Below, one piece after another: positions 8,545 through 18,323 of a DNA stretch of 64,000 nucleotides (position 1 is its first letter; every line of letters starts with the position of its first letter). The DNA comes from an uncultured Lachnospiraceae bacterium. GTDB lineage: Bacteria; Bacillota; Clostridia; Lachnospirales; Lachnospiraceae. Location of the stretch: the NCBI GenBank assembly GCA_947564735.1, contig CANOEC010000012.1, positions 1 to 64,000 of the forward strand, given 5' to 3'. Under the pieces are notes generated by a model. That model saw only the letters and a program-made list of their open reading frames with translations. It searched no databases and was not told the DNA's origin. The translations under genes and the position numbers were made by a program.

Positions 8545-11500
8545 GTAATCTTTCCGTCTTTTTTCTTCCTTCCCCGTCTGGCGATACCCGCAATATCAAT
8601 CAACGTCATCTCACCCTCCGAAGCTGCGTTTTCCAGACTGGACACCAGCGCCGTGGCAGTATCCATGGCGGTAATACAGTTGACGCCTGTCTCGATTGCC
8701 GTCCGGCGGATTAAGAAACCGTCCCTGTTCTTATCACGTCCCTGCGTAGGCGTATCAATTACAAGGTCAATCCGATGTCCCAGAATCAAATCCATAACCG
8801 TCGGTGATTCCTGATGAATCTTATTGACTTTTCTTGCTTTTACGCCAGCCTCATTGAGAGCCGCCGCCGTGCTTCTCGTCGCATAAATGATATAGCCCAG
8901 CTTTTTAAAACGGCGCGCCACCTCAATTGCCTCGCCTTTATCCGCATCCTTTACGGTGATAATCATCTGCTTATGCTTCGGCAGATTGACGCCGGCGCCT
9001 AAGAATGCCTTGTAGAGCGCCTCATTGAAGGTCTTCGCAATGCCGAGACACTCTCCGGTAGACTTCATTTCCGGTCCCAAGCTGATTTCTGCACCACGGA
9101 TTTTTTCAAAAGAAAATACCGGCATTTTAACGGCATAGTAATCCGCCGCCGGCTGCAAGCCCGGCTCATAGCCCAAGTCACGTATTTTCTTACCGATAAT
9201 CACTTCCGTCGCCAAGTCCACAATCGGAATGCCCGTCACTTTGCTGATATACGGCACAGTACGGGAAGACCGGGGGTTTACCTCAATCACATACACTTCA
9301 TCCCCCATGGCGATAAACTGGATATTAATCAGTCCGATAACATGAAGCGCCTTCGCCAGCCTTCTGGAATACTCCGCAATGGTTTCTTTCACCTTTTCAC
9401 TGACCGTAGGCGCCGGATACACGGAGATACTGTCACCCGAATGCACGCCTGTCCGCTCAATATGCTCCATGATACCCGGAATCAGAATATCCGTGCCGTC
9501 GCACACTGCGTCCACTTCAAGTTCTTTTCCCTGTAAATACTTATCTACCAGAATCGGATGTTCCTGCTCATAACGGTTGATGACCGCCATAAATTCTTCG
9601 ATTTCCTGATCGGACAGTGCGATCTGCATTCCCTGACCGCCCAGCACGTAGGAAGGACGCACAAGCACCGGATACCCCAGCCTGTTTGCTACCGCTTTCG
9701 CCTCATCAGCCGTATACACCGTGCCGCCCGCAGCTCTCGGAATCTGCGTCTCTTCCAGAATCTTATCGAAAAGCTCCCGATCCTCCGCCGCATCCACGTC
9801 TTCCGCCTTCGTACCAAGAATGGGCACACCCATCTTCATCAGACTCTCCGTCAGTTTGATTGCGGTCTGTCCGCCGAACTGCACCACTGCGCCGTCGGGC
9901 TTCTCCACATTGACGATGTTCTCCACATCCTCCGGCGTCAGCGGCTCGAAATAGAGTTTGTCCGCGATATCAAAGTCCGTGCTGACTGTCTCCGGATTGT
10001 TGTTGATGATAATCGTCTCATAGCCCTCTTTTGCAAAAGCCCATGTGGCGTGTACGGAACAGTAATCGAACTCAATCCCCTGCCCGATACGGATAGGACC
10101 CGAACCAAGCACCAGCACTTTTTTCTTCGGATGGGTTTCCACCACTTCCGTCTCGGAACCAAACACGGAATAGTAATAAGGGGTGCTCGCCGCAAACTCC
10201 GCCGCGCAAGTGTCCACCATCTTAAATGCCGCCACAATACCGTTATCATAGCGCATCTTCTTAATCTCTTCTTCCGTCCTGCCTGTCAGCCTTGCAATCA
10301 CATTATCCGGAAACTCGATTCTTTTTGCTTCCCGCAAGAGTTCCACTGTCAGCGGTCCTTCTTCCAATGCCGCTTCCATTTCCGTCAAAATTGCAATTTT
10401 ATCTATGAACCAGTGGTCTACCATCGTAATTTCATGAATCGTATCATAGTCGATGCCTTTGCGGATTGCCTCTGCAATGATATAAATTCTCTGGTCATCC
10501 ACAATTTTCATGCGCTCTTTCAATTCCTCCGCACTAAGCCCGGAAAAATCATAGCTGCGCAGACAGTCCACATGCTGTTCCAGCGAACGGATTGCCTTCA
10601 TCAGTGCGCCTTCAAAGTTGTTGCCGATACTCATCACTTCTCCGGTCGCCTTCATCTGTGTGGTAAGTGTACGTTTTGCCGTGATAAACTTATCAAAAGG
10701 AAGCCTCGGAATCTTCACCACACAGTAGTCTAACGTCGGCTCAAAGCTGGCGTAGGTCTTGCCCGTAATGGCATTCTGAATCTCATCGAGCGTATAGCCG
10801 AGCGCAATCTTCGCCGCAACCTTTGCAATCGGATACCCCGTCGCCTTACTTGCCAGCGCGGAGGAACGGCTCACACGGGGATTCACTTCTATCACACAAT
10901 ACTCGAAACTGGTCGGGTGCAGTGCAAACTGCACGTTACAGCCGCCCGTAATTCCCAGCTCGTTGATGATATTGAGCGCCGAACTCCTGAGCATCTGATA
11001 TTCTTTATCACCCAGCGTCTGCGAGGGAGCCACTACAATGCTGTCGCCTGTATGCACGCCCACCGGATCGATATTTTCCATATTACATACGGTGATACAG
11101 TTGCCGGCGCTGTCACGCATCACTTCATACTCAATCTCTTTCCAACCGGCAATACACCGCTCCACCAGCACCTTCCCTTGTGGTGGAAAATATTGAGGAC
11201 GGCGTCGCATTTGCCAGTAAAATCGGGTATCCGGTGGTGCTTCGCCCAGCGTATAGGCAGGGCGAAGCACCACCGGATACCCGATTTTACTGGCAAATGC
11301 GACGCCGTCCTCAATATTTTCCACCACAAGGGAAGGTGCACAGGGCTCCCCGATTTTCTCCATCGTCTCTTTAAATTCCAGACGGTCTTCCGCTTTCTTG
11401 ATTGTCTTCGCCGTGGTGCCAAGAAGCGCCACGCCATGTTTTTCCAGAAATCCAGACTCATCCAGCTCCATTCCAAGATTTAAGCCCGCCTGTCCGCCCA

Positions 11501-11768
11501 TATTCGGCAGAAGACTATCGGGCTTTTCCTTGATGATAATCTGCTCTAACACCTTCGTCGTCAACGGTTCGATATATACTTTATCCGCGATATCACCATC
11601 CGTCATGATGGTCGCCGGATTGGAATTGACCAGAATCACCTCCATGCCCTCTTCTTTCAAAGAACGGCATGCCTGCGTGCCCGCATAGTCAAACTCCGCC
11701 GCCTGTCCAATCACAATCGGACCAGACCCAATCACCAGTACTCTCTTTACATTCGGATTCTTAGGCAT
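8541..11768 (-). CDS. carB: Carbamoyl-phosphate synthase large subunit, with aberrant first ATP-grasp loop
   Basis: CarB makes carbamoyl phosphate from bicarbonate, ATP and the ammonia channelled from CarA, feeding pyrimidine and arginine synthesis. Both halves are recognisable: each begins with a VLVLGSGP-type loop followed by QAAEFDYAG or QGIEFDYCS, and the second ATP-grasp domain has the normal RPSYVLGGQGMQIA. In the first half the matching loop is broken. RPAYTLG is followed by EAPPDTRFYWQMRRR... up to residue 199 instead of the expected GTGGGI-type loop of about 28 residues, and normal sequence resumes at VLVERCIAGWKE. The foreign stretch is the reverse complement of the 80 bp just upstream. 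The frame stays open (1075 residues), but carboxyphosphate synthesis should be lost if the sequence is real. The gene overlaps carA by 8 bp and queH by 4 bp. Confidence 0.95.
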   Translation of the reverse strand: MPKNPNVKRVLVIGSGPIVIGQAAEFDYAGTQACRSLKEEGMEVILVNSNPATIMTDGDIADKVYIEPLTTKVLEQIIIKEKPDSLLPNMGGQAGLNLGMELDESGFLEKHGVALLGTTAKTIKKAEDRLEFKETMEKIGEPCAPSLVVENIEDGVAFASKIGYPVVLRPAYTLGEAPPDTRFYWQMRRRPQYFPPQGKVLVERCIAGWKEIEYEVMRDSAGNCITVCNMENIDPVGVHTGDSIVVAPSQTLGDKEYQMLRSSALNIINELGITGGCNVQFALHPTSFEYCVIEVNPRVSRSSALASKATGYPIAKVAAKIALGYTLDEIQNAITGKTYASFEPTLDYCVVKIPRLPFDKFITAKRTLTTQMKATGEVMSIGNNFEGALMKAIRSLEQHVDCLRSYDFSGLSAEELKERMKIVDDQRIYIIAEAIRKGIDYDTIHEITMVDHWFIDKIAILTEMEAALEEGPLTVELLREAKRIEFPDNVIARLTGRTEEEIKKMRYDNGIVAAFKMVDTCAAEFAASTPYYYSVFGSETEVVETHPKKKVLVLGSGPIRIGQGIEFDYCSVHATWAFAKEGYETIIINNNPETVSTDFDIADKLYFEPLTPEDVENIVNVEKPDGAVVQFGGQTAIKLTESLMKMGVPILGTKAEDVDAAEDRELFDKILEETQIPRAAGGTVYTADEAKAVANRLGYPVLVRPSYVLGGQGMQIALSDQEIEEFMAVINRYEQEHPILVDKYLQGKELEVDAVCDGTDILIPGIMEHIERTGVHSGDSISVYPAPTVSEKVKETIAEYSRRLAKALHVIGLINIQFIAMGDEVYVIEVNPRSSRTVPYISKVTGIPIVDLATEVIIGKKIRDLGYEPGLQPAADYYAVKMPVFSFEKIRGAEISLGPEMKSTGECLGIAKTFNEALYKAFLGAGVNLPKHKQMIITVKDADKGEAIEVARRFKKLGYIIYATRSTAAALNEAGVKARKVNKIHQESPTVMDLILGHRIDLVIDTPTQGRDKNRDGFLIRRTAIETGVNCITAMDTATALVSSLENAASEGEMTLIDIAGIARRGRKKKDGKIT
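11168..11339. repeat. 80-bp perfect inverted duplication inside carB
   Basis: Positions 11168-11247 and 11260-11339 are exact reverse complements, separated by only 12 bp (AGCGTATAGGCA). The copy at 11260-11339 encodes normal CarB sequence (about residues 144-170). The copy at 11168-11247 replaces the codons of the glycine-rich ATP loop (about residues 175-200). The junctions fall at short shared words (GGC-G and AAGGTG), as expected for template switching by a folded-back strand during replication, amplification or assembly. Confidence 0.97.
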
Positions 11769-12954
11769 TCCTATCCCTCCTCATTGTCTCAATAAAACGG
11801 TCAAACAAATCCCCGGAATCCTGCGGTCCCGGACATGCCTCTGGATGAAACTGCACCGTGAAGATAGGTTTTCCCGTATAGGACAGTCCTTCGTTGGTGC
11901 CGTCGTTGACATTGACAAATGCAGGAACCGCCACCTGCGGATCCAGCTTGTCCGTATCCACCACATACCCGTGATTCTGGGAAGAAATATAAACTCTCCC
12001 GGTCTGCAAATCCTTCACCGGATGATTACCGCCTCTGTGCCCGTATTTCATCTTATAAGTATCCGCACCTGTGGCAAGCGCCATCAGCTGATGTCCAAGG
12101 CAGATTGCAAAAATCGTGATATCCGTATCGTACAGCTTCTTAATCTCGGCAATCACTTCCGTACATTCCTTCGGATCGCCCGGTCCGTTACTGAGCATAA
12201 TACCGTCCGGCTCCTCTCCAATGATTTCTTCTGCCTTAGTGCCTGCCGGATAAACCGTCACTTCACAGCCCCGTGCTGCAAGAGACTTGGCAATATTATC
12301 TTTTGCCCCTAAGTCAAGGAGCGCCACCTTCAATCCTTTTCCGTTCAGTTTACGCACCATGCTCGGTTTCTTTTCACGGATGCCTTTGTCGTATTCCGCT
12401 TTCTGAAACCGGGAACTGCCGGATAGCGGTCCGTTATCCGATAACTCCCGTGCCGCCGGCAGCGTATATTTTTCTTTGCAGGTCACACGTTCCACAACCT
12501 TGCCGGTCGTGTACGCCTTTAACTTCGGAAGCACCACGTCCAGCTGATAATTTTCGTCCGTGGTAATCATGCCGTTCATGGTTCCCTTTTCACGCAGCAG
12601 CTTGACGAGCGCCCTCGTATCAATCCCAGCGATGCCCGGCACGCCGTTTTCTTCCAGAAACTCCTGAATCGTCATATCACATCTGAAATTGCTGGGAACA
12701 CGCGAAAGCTCTCTGACGATAAAACCGTCCGGCCATGCCCTGCGGGACTCCATATCTTCCCTGCAGACGCCATAATTACCAATCAGGGGATAAGTCATAC
12801 ACACCGCCTGTCCCGCATAGGAAGGGTCAGTCAGCACTTCCAAATATCCCGCCATTGAGGTATTAAATACGATTTCACTGATGACCTCTCCCGGTGCACC
12901 GATATGTGTCCCTTCAAAAATAGTCCCATCTTCCAAAATTAAGAATGCTTTCAT
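11761..12954 (-). CDS. carA: Carbamoyl-phosphate synthase small (glutaminase) subunit
   Basis: The 397-residue class I glutamine amidotransferase subunit that hydrolyses glutamine and passes ammonia to CarB. The N-terminal CPSase domain begins with FLILEDGTIFEG and contains FNTSMAGYLEVLTDPSYAGQ. The C-terminal glutaminase domain has the nucleophile Cys in FAICLGHQLMALA, GHRGGNHPV, and the His-Glu pair in VQFHPEACPGP. It overlaps carB by 8 bp, so the two are translationally coupled, and it has its own consensus promoter. Confidence 0.97.
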   Translation of the reverse strand: MKAFLILEDGTIFEGTHIGAPGEVISEIVFNTSMAGYLEVLTDPSYAGQAVCMTYPLIGNYGVCREDMESRRAWPDGFIVRELSRVPSNFRCDMTIQEFLEENGVPGIAGIDTRALVKLLREKGTMNGMITTDENYQLDVVLPKLKAYTTGKVVERVTCKEKYTLPAARELSDNGPLSGSSRFQKAEYDKGIREKKPSMVRKLNGKGLKVALLDLGAKDNIAKSLAARGCEVTVYPAGTKAEEIIGEEPDGIMLSNGPGDPKECTEVIAEIKKLYDTDITIFAICLGHQLMALATGADTYKMKYGHRGGNHPVKDLQTGRVYISSQNHGYVVDTDKLDPQVAVPAFVNVNDGTNEGLSYTGKPIFTVQFHPEACPGPQDSGDLFDRFIETMRRDRNA

Positions 12955-13004
12955 TCTGTCACCTGATTCCTTCTAAAATGTCATATCCTACGCACAATCG
13001 ACTC

Positions 13005-13033
13005 ATTATAGCACAAGAGCATACCGCGTTCAA
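13005..13033 (-). promoter_or_regulatory. carAB-queH promoter
   Basis: On the minus strand TTGAAC (13028-13033), a 17-bp spacer and a perfect TATAAT (13005-13010) lie 50 bp upstream of the carA start. The short leader shows no recognisable PyrR-type attenuator. Confidence 0.8.
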
Positions 13034-13104
13034 GAAACAAAATATGCCCCTGCGCTTTTTCCTGCGCTTTCATTGGTATCCCAATGGGAAAAGTATCTAT
13101 TCCC

Positions 13105-14373
13105 CTATTCCCCGGATAAATCACAGTACAGCATGGATACCGCCGGCACGGTTGGTCTTGTTTCAATCAGATTCGCCGGCAGCTTACAATTCCCGAACAA
13201 CTGTCCGTAGACAGTCAGGATATCTCCCTCTAAAACGAATGTCGTATCCGCCTTCCTGTCATCCCTTATAATATAATAACGCTCAATATCATTCTTTTCT
13301 TCCGCTACGCACAGATAATAGGTATTGTCATCAAACAGCCCGCCTTCCACCAGACAGATGACCCGCGTCTCCAGCATAATTGCCTTGCCCAGATACTCCT
13401 CCTGCTCCCTTAGCAGCGCTTTATAAGCAACGTTCACGCAAGCCGTGCGGAACGCAGCCTCATCCGCATCTGGCTTCTCTGCTGCATCCGAATCCGCCGC
13501 CTCTGGTTTCTCCACTGCATCCGGCTTCTCCGTCGTTTCCTCCTTGTCCCGCGCATCCGGCTTCTCCGTTACATCCGAATTCTCCGCCGCCTCTGGCTTC
13601 TCCGCTACATCCGAATCCGCCGCCGTCTCTGGCTTCTCCACTGCATCCGGCTTCTCCGTCGTTTCCTCCTTATCCCGCGCATCCGGCTTCTCCGTCGTTT
13701 CCTCCTTATCCCGCGCATCCGGCTTCTCCGCTGCCGGTTCTGCCGCCTCTTTACTGCCGCTCTCCTGTTCTTTTCTTTCCGTCTCTTCCGCTACGGTGGG
13801 AACCCATGCAGATTCTGCCGCCTGTACCACCGCCGCTGTATCCGCATCCACAGAAACCTCCTTAAGCGCCCCGTCTCCTGCACCTGCACCAGCCACGGCA
13901 GACTCCACTGATTTTGCAGCGGCCGCTGTTTCCGGCGTTTCCACCGAAGTCACTGCAAAAGCCTCCTTGGACGGCTCTTTTTGTCCCATCCATGCCGCCA
14001 CAGCAAAATCATTCAATATCCCTTCATGTGCCAGAAAAAGGTAACCTGCGCCTCCGATCAATACGATTGTAAGCACCGCAGCAGCAGCTTTCCAAAAAGC
14101 ATAACTTTTCAAAGTCGTCTTACAGTTGGGGCATATCCTTGCCTTACTCGGTATCATCACACGACAGTATTTACATTCCTTCAACTTGACATCCGGTGCA
14201 AATGCATATTCCTGCCGCATAGAATCACTTTTTGTCTCTACTGTTTTTTCTTCTGCTCCCATCTTTCTAACCATGTCCTTTCCATAGCCTGTATCTTCCG
14301 CTTTTCTTCTATCCGCTCCGAAAAGACCTCCTGCACGGAATCCACCCGTACATGAGGCCTTTCTCATCAACAT
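13105..14373 (-). CDS. Membrane zinc-ribbon protein with acidic Pro-Asp-Ala repeats
   Basis: Not assignable to a characterised family. In order it shows a short zinc ribbon (CKYCRVMIPSKARICPNC, near residue 70), one transmembrane helix (AAAAVLTIVLIGGAGYLFLA) and an Ala/Glu-rich stretch. A block of degenerate 12-residue EKPDARDKEETT-like repeats follows, then a C-terminal beta-rich domain of about 120 residues with ILTVYGQLFGNCK, which could be an OB-like fold. The zinc ribbon is probably cytoplasmic and the repeats and C-domain extracytoplasmic. The first ATG overlaps the purL stop (TAATG) but has no clear ribosome binding site; ATGs at codons 34 and 38 are possible real starts. Confidence 0.75.
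   Translation of the reverse strand: MLMRKASCTGGFRAGGLFGADRRKAEDTGYGKDMVRKMGAEEKTVETKSDSMRQEYAFAPDVKLKECKYCRVMIPSKARICPNCKTTLKSYAFWKAAAAVLTIVLIGGAGYLFLAHEGILNDFAVAAWMGQKEPSKEAFAVTSVETPETAAAAKSVESAVAGAGAGDGALKEVSVDADTAAVVQAAESAWVPTVAEETERKEQESGSKEAAEPAAEKPDARDKEETTEKPDARDKEETTEKPDAVEKPETAADSDVAEKPEAAENSDVTEKPDARDKEETTEKPDAVEKPEAADSDAAEKPDADEAAFRTACVNVAYKALLREQEEYLGKAIMLETRVICLVEGGLFDDNTYYLCVAEEKNDIERYYIIRDDRKADTTFVLEGDILTVYGQLFGNCKLPANLIETRPTVPAVSMLYCDLSGE
13486..13735 (-). repeat. In-frame tandem repeats encoding EKPDARDKEETT-type units
   Basis: About 36-bp units encoding EKPDARDKEETT recur three times almost exactly (near 13543, 13655 and 13691), interspersed with diverged EKPDAVEKPE and EKPEAAENSDV units. 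Near-identical DNA in an acidic linker suggests recent slippage and probable copy-number variation. Confidence 0.85.
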
Positions 14374-17300
14374 TATTTAAAATATGCCACGCCGGACTCG
14401 AATATCTTCAAATCCTGCTCTCCGTAAATATTGACTGCCACGCCTTCTCCTCTTCTCTCCGAATGAGCCATCTTACCGAAAATACGCCCGTCCGGAGACG
14501 TAATTCCTTCGATAGCCGCGTAAGAGCCGTTAATATTCCACTCCTCATCCATCGAAACGTTACCATCTATATCCGCATACTGCGTAGCTACCTGTCCGTT
14601 CGCAAACAGCTTATCAATCCACTCCTTCGGCGCAACAAACCGTCCCTCACCATGGGAAGCCGGGTTTACATAAGTTTTGCCAAGTGCTGCTCCCTGCAGC
14701 CAGGGAGACTTATTAGAAACAACTTTAATATAAGCCATCTTGGAAATATGGCGGTTGACCGTGTTAAAAGTCAGTGTCGGAGAATCCTCTCTCTGCCCGA
14801 CAATCTCACCGTAGGGCACAAGCCCCAGCTTAATCAGCGCCTGAAAACCGTTACAGATGCCAAGCGCCAGACCGTCTCTCTCATTTAACAGCCTGCGCAC
14901 CGCTTCTTTTATTTTTTCGTTCTGAAAGGCGGTGGCAAAAAACTTCGCGGAACCGTCCGGCTCATCGCCCGCCGAAAAACCGCCGGGAAACATGATAATC
15001 TGCGCCTGTCCAATTGCCTTCTCGAACACTTCCACACTTTCCCTGATGTCTTCTGCCGTCAGATTCTTAAATACCTTCGTGATGACATCCGCCCCCGCTC
15101 TCCCAAACGCTGCGCCGCTGTCATACTCACAATTCGTACCCGGAAATACCGGGATAAACACGGTAGGCTTCGCCACCTTGTTCTTACATACATAGATTTC
15201 TTCCGCCTTGTACAAGGGCGATGCAACCGCACTCTTATCCTTGCCCGCCGTGTACGGGAACACTTTATCCAGTTTATCCGTCCAAGCAGACAGCGCCTCA
15301 TCCATCGGAATTGTCACATCACCGTATACAAACGCCGGCTCCTCGGTCACGGTACCGATCAATGTGTAATCCAAATTGCTTCCTTCTGCTTCCGTTATCT
15401 TCGTCCCGGCTGAACAAGCCGCAAGCTCTGCCACTGCCTCCGCCGGCATCTCAGCAAGTATCTCACCCAAGCCGTTATCAAAAAGCTCCTCAACCGCCAG
15501 ACTACTCTCCACAGCCACGCCTAATTGATTGCCGAACGCCATCTTACTGGCTGCCGCTGCCACGCCCTTCGCGTCAAGTGCATAAGCCGATACAATCTTT
15601 TTCTGTGACATCAGTGTCAGAATTGTATCATATACATGCATCACATTCTGATAATCCGGTAAATCATATGCGTTCTTCGCAATATGGAAACGCACCAGCT
15701 TATTGCCCGCCTTTTTAAGCTCCGGCGTCACCACATGCGCCTGCTTTCCAATGTCCACCGCAAAGGAAACAAGTGTGGGCGGCACGTCAATCTCATTGAA
15801 GGTGCCGGACATGGAGTCCTTTCCGCCGATAGAAGGCAGCCCATATCCCATCTGCGCATCGTATGCGCCAAGGAGCGCCGCAAAAGGCTGGCTCCAGCGA
15901 TGAGGCTCCTCACTCATTCTTCTGAAATATTCTTGGAACGTGAAACGGATTGTCTTATAATCCCCGCCGTTCGCCACAATTTTCGCCATAGATTCCGTCA
16001 CGGCATAAATCGCGCCGTGGTACGGACTCCAACTGGACAAATAGGGGTCAAATCCGTAACTCATCATCGTCACAGTATCTGTTTTCCCCTGTAATACAGG
16101 CAGTTTCGCAATCATCGCCTGCGTTTCCGTCATCTGATATTTACCGCCGTAAGGCATATATACACTGCCCGCGCCGATAGAGGCGTCAAACATCTCCACC
16201 AGACCTTTCTGCGAGCACACATTCAAATCATTTAAAAGCGCAAGCCACGCCTTTTTGACATCCCCCGCCGCCAAAGCATCCGCAACGGCAGGCGTAGCAA
16301 TTTTTTTCAGATAATTGTCTTTCTCTTCCGGCATATCTACGAAAACGGATGTCTCCTGATGCGCGCCGTTCGTATCAAGAAAGGCTCTGGAAATATTCAC
16401 GATTTCTTTGCCGCGCCATTTGAGAACCAGTCTCGGCTCTTTGGTCACCACCGCAACCTCTACCGCTTCCAGATTTTCTTCCGCCGCATAGCCAAGGAAG
16501 GCTTCCACGTCTTTTGGTGCAACCACGACCGCCATTCTCTCCTGCGACTCGGAAATTGCCAGCTCCGTGCCGTCCAGACCCGCATATTTCTTCGGAACTT
16601 TGTCAAGATCCACCACCAGCCCATCCGCCAGTTCGCCAATTGCCACGGATACACCGCCTGCACCGAAATCATTGCATTTCTTAATCAGCCTGCTGACCTC
16701 TTTGCGCCTGAACAGCCTTTGAATCTTACGCTCCGTAGGAGCATTGCCCTTCTGTACTTCTGCACCGCATGTCTCTATGGAGCTCTCCGTGTGCACCTTG
16801 GAGGAACCTGTCGCGCCGCCGCAGCCGTCACGCCCGGTCCTGCCGCCCAGAAGGATAATGATATCATCCGGGTCGGATGTCTCACGAATCACATTTTTCC
16901 TCGGCGCCGCGCCCATGACCGCACCGATTTCCATTCTTTTTGCCACATAATTAGGGTGATAAATCTCTTTGACCAGTCCGGTCGCCAATCCAATCTGATT
17001 GCCATAGGAAGAATAACCGCTCGCCGCACCGCGCACCAGCTTCTTTTGCGACAGCTTCCCCTTAAGCGTCTCCGCCACCGGAACCGTAGGGTCTGCCGCC
17101 CCTGTCACACGCATCGCCTGATATACATAACCGCGCCCCGACAAAGGATCTCTGATAGCGCCGCCAAGGCAGGTCGCCGCACCGCCGAAGGGCTCAATCT
17201 CCGTCGGATGGTTATGCGTCTCATTCTTGAAAAAGACAAGCCACTCCTCCGTCACCTTTTTATCGCCGTAATCCATCTCCACGGGAACCACCACCGAGCA

Positions 17301-18227
17301 GGCATTGATTTCATCCGACTGCTCCATATCCTCTAATTTCCCGTCCTTCTTTAATTTTCGCATCGCCATCAGCGCCAGATCCATCAGACAGACAAACTTA
17401 TCCTGCCTGCCCGCAAACAGCTCCTGTCTGACGGCAAGATAGTTCTCGTATGTGTCCTTCATCGGCTTCTGATAAAAACCGTCCGCAAAGGACACCTCTT
17501 TTAACTCCGTAGAAAAGGTCGTATGGCGGCAGTGATCCGACCAGTAGGTATCCAGCACACGGATTTCCGTCATCGTCGGATTCCGTTTCTCTTCCCGCGC
17601 AAAATAATTCTGTATGTGTAAAAAATCTTGAAAGGTCATTGCCAGCCCTAAAGAATCGTAAAGCTCCCTTAACTCCTCCTGCGGCATGTCAATAAAATCT
17701 TTACGCTCCGGCATATTCTCAAATACCGCCACGTCCGCCGGATCATCATACACGGTAATAAGCGTGTCCGGCTTCACCATATCCGTTTCTCTCGAATCCA
17801 CAGGATTGATGCAATATGCCTTGATTTTTCCAAACTCCTCCTCTGACATGTCACCCGTTATCAAATAGGTGACCGCCGTCTTAATCACAGGCTCCTCATC
17901 TTCTTTTAAAAACTTTACGCACTGCACTGCGGAATCCGCCCGCTGGTCGAACTGTCCCGGTAAAAACTCCACGCTGAACACCTTCCCGTCCGCCGGAACC
18001 TCGATTGTCTCTTCATACAAGACATCCACCGGCGGCTCTGAGAAAACAGTCCTGCAAGCCTTGTCAAAAATCTCTTCCGACAGGTTCTCCACATCATACC
18101 GGATAAACACCCGAACCTCTTTCACACCGTCAATGCCAAGATAGCTTCCGATTTCCTCTTTCAGTTCCTTCGCCTTGACCGCGAAAGGCTCCTTCTTCTC
18201 CACATAAATGCGTTTCACATTTCCCAT
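14373..18227 (-). CDS. purL: Phosphoribosylformylglycinamidine synthase, single-chain
   Basis: The long FGAM synthase (about 1284 residues) that converts FGAR, glutamine and ATP to FGAM in purine synthesis. It fuses the PurS-like N-terminus, the two AIRS-like ATP-binding halves and a C-terminal glutaminase. Visible signatures are KNETHNHPTEIEPFGGAATCLGGAIRD, DSMSGTF, and in the last 260 residues PVFPGTNCEYD, FPGGFSAGDEPDGSA and the catalytic Cys in LGICNGFQALIKLGL. I start at MGNVKRIYVEKKEP because AAAGGAG lies 8 bp upstream; the ATG ten codons earlier lacks a ribosome binding site. No canonical promoter was found in the 96 bp upstream. purD and purN lie about 44 kb away. Confidence 0.96.
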   Translation of the reverse strand: MGNVKRIYVEKKEPFAVKAKELKEEIGSYLGIDGVKEVRVFIRYDVENLSEEIFDKACRTVFSEPPVDVLYEETIEVPADGKVFSVEFLPGQFDQRADSAVQCVKFLKEDEEPVIKTAVTYLITGDMSEEEFGKIKAYCINPVDSRETDMVKPDTLITVYDDPADVAVFENMPERKDFIDMPQEELRELYDSLGLAMTFQDFLHIQNYFAREEKRNPTMTEIRVLDTYWSDHCRHTTFSTELKEVSFADGFYQKPMKDTYENYLAVRQELFAGRQDKFVCLMDLALMAMRKLKKDGKLEDMEQSDEINACSVVVPVEMDYGDKKVTEEWLVFFKNETHNHPTEIEPFGGAATCLGGAIRDPLSGRGYVYQAMRVTGAADPTVPVAETLKGKLSQKKLVRGAASGYSSYGNQIGLATGLVKEIYHPNYVAKRMEIGAVMGAAPRKNVIRETSDPDDIIILLGGRTGRDGCGGATGSSKVHTESSIETCGAEVQKGNAPTERKIQRLFRRKEVSRLIKKCNDFGAGGVSVAIGELADGLVVDLDKVPKKYAGLDGTELAISESQERMAVVVAPKDVEAFLGYAAEENLEAVEVAVVTKEPRLVLKWRGKEIVNISRAFLDTNGAHQETSVFVDMPEEKDNYLKKIATPAVADALAAGDVKKAWLALLNDLNVCSQKGLVEMFDASIGAGSVYMPYGGKYQMTETQAMIAKLPVLQGKTDTVTMMSYGFDPYLSSWSPYHGAIYAVTESMAKIVANGGDYKTIRFTFQEYFRRMSEEPHRWSQPFAALLGAYDAQMGYGLPSIGGKDSMSGTFNEIDVPPTLVSFAVDIGKQAHVVTPELKKAGNKLVRFHIAKNAYDLPDYQNVMHVYDTILTLMSQKKIVSAYALDAKGVAAAASKMAFGNQLGVAVESSLAVEELFDNGLGEILAEMPAEAVAELAACSAGTKITEAEGSNLDYTLIGTVTEEPAFVYGDVTIPMDEALSAWTDKLDKVFPYTAGKDKSAVASPLYKAEEIYVCKNKVAKPTVFIPVFPGTNCEYDSGAAFGRAGADVITKVFKNLTAEDIRESVEVFEKAIGQAQIIMFPGGFSAGDEPDGSAKFFATAFQNEKIKEAVRRLLNERDGLALGICNGFQALIKLGLVPYGEIVGQREDSPTLTFNTVNRHISKMAYIKVVSNKSPWLQGAALGKTYVNPASHGEGRFVAPKEWIDKLFANGQVATQYADIDGNVSMDEEWNINGSYAAIEGITSPDGRIFGKMAHSERRGEGVAVNIYGEQDLKIFESGVAYFK

Positions 18228-18323
18228 TCTGCTTTCTCCTTTACCCTTCCCTTGCATTCAACGTTACTTACTCCCGGCACACATAAGCGTCATGCTTCCC
18301 GCAAATCATCCGCTGCCATGCGC

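Noticed and set aside
9558-10733. A 391-codon open frame antisense to carB
   Set aside because: It is a shadow of the conserved carB coding strand, with biased His/Arg/Cys content and no ribosome binding site.
11180-11374. A plus-strand frame with the same peptide as CarB (VENIEDGVAFASKIGYP)
   Set aside because: It is not a second gene; it is the direct result of the inverted duplication in carB.
12955-13004. A possible pyrimidine attenuator before carA
   Set aside because: The leader is only about 45 nt and lacks a terminator hairpin or PyrR-binding loop.
13486-13735. Regular repeats that might suggest a CRISPR array
   Set aside because: The units are in frame, contiguous without unique spacers, and encode the EKPDARDKEETT linker of a gene.
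16359-17336. A 325-codon open frame antisense to purL
   Set aside because: Its composition mirrors purL codon use, there is no ribosome binding site, and purL is conserved throughout.
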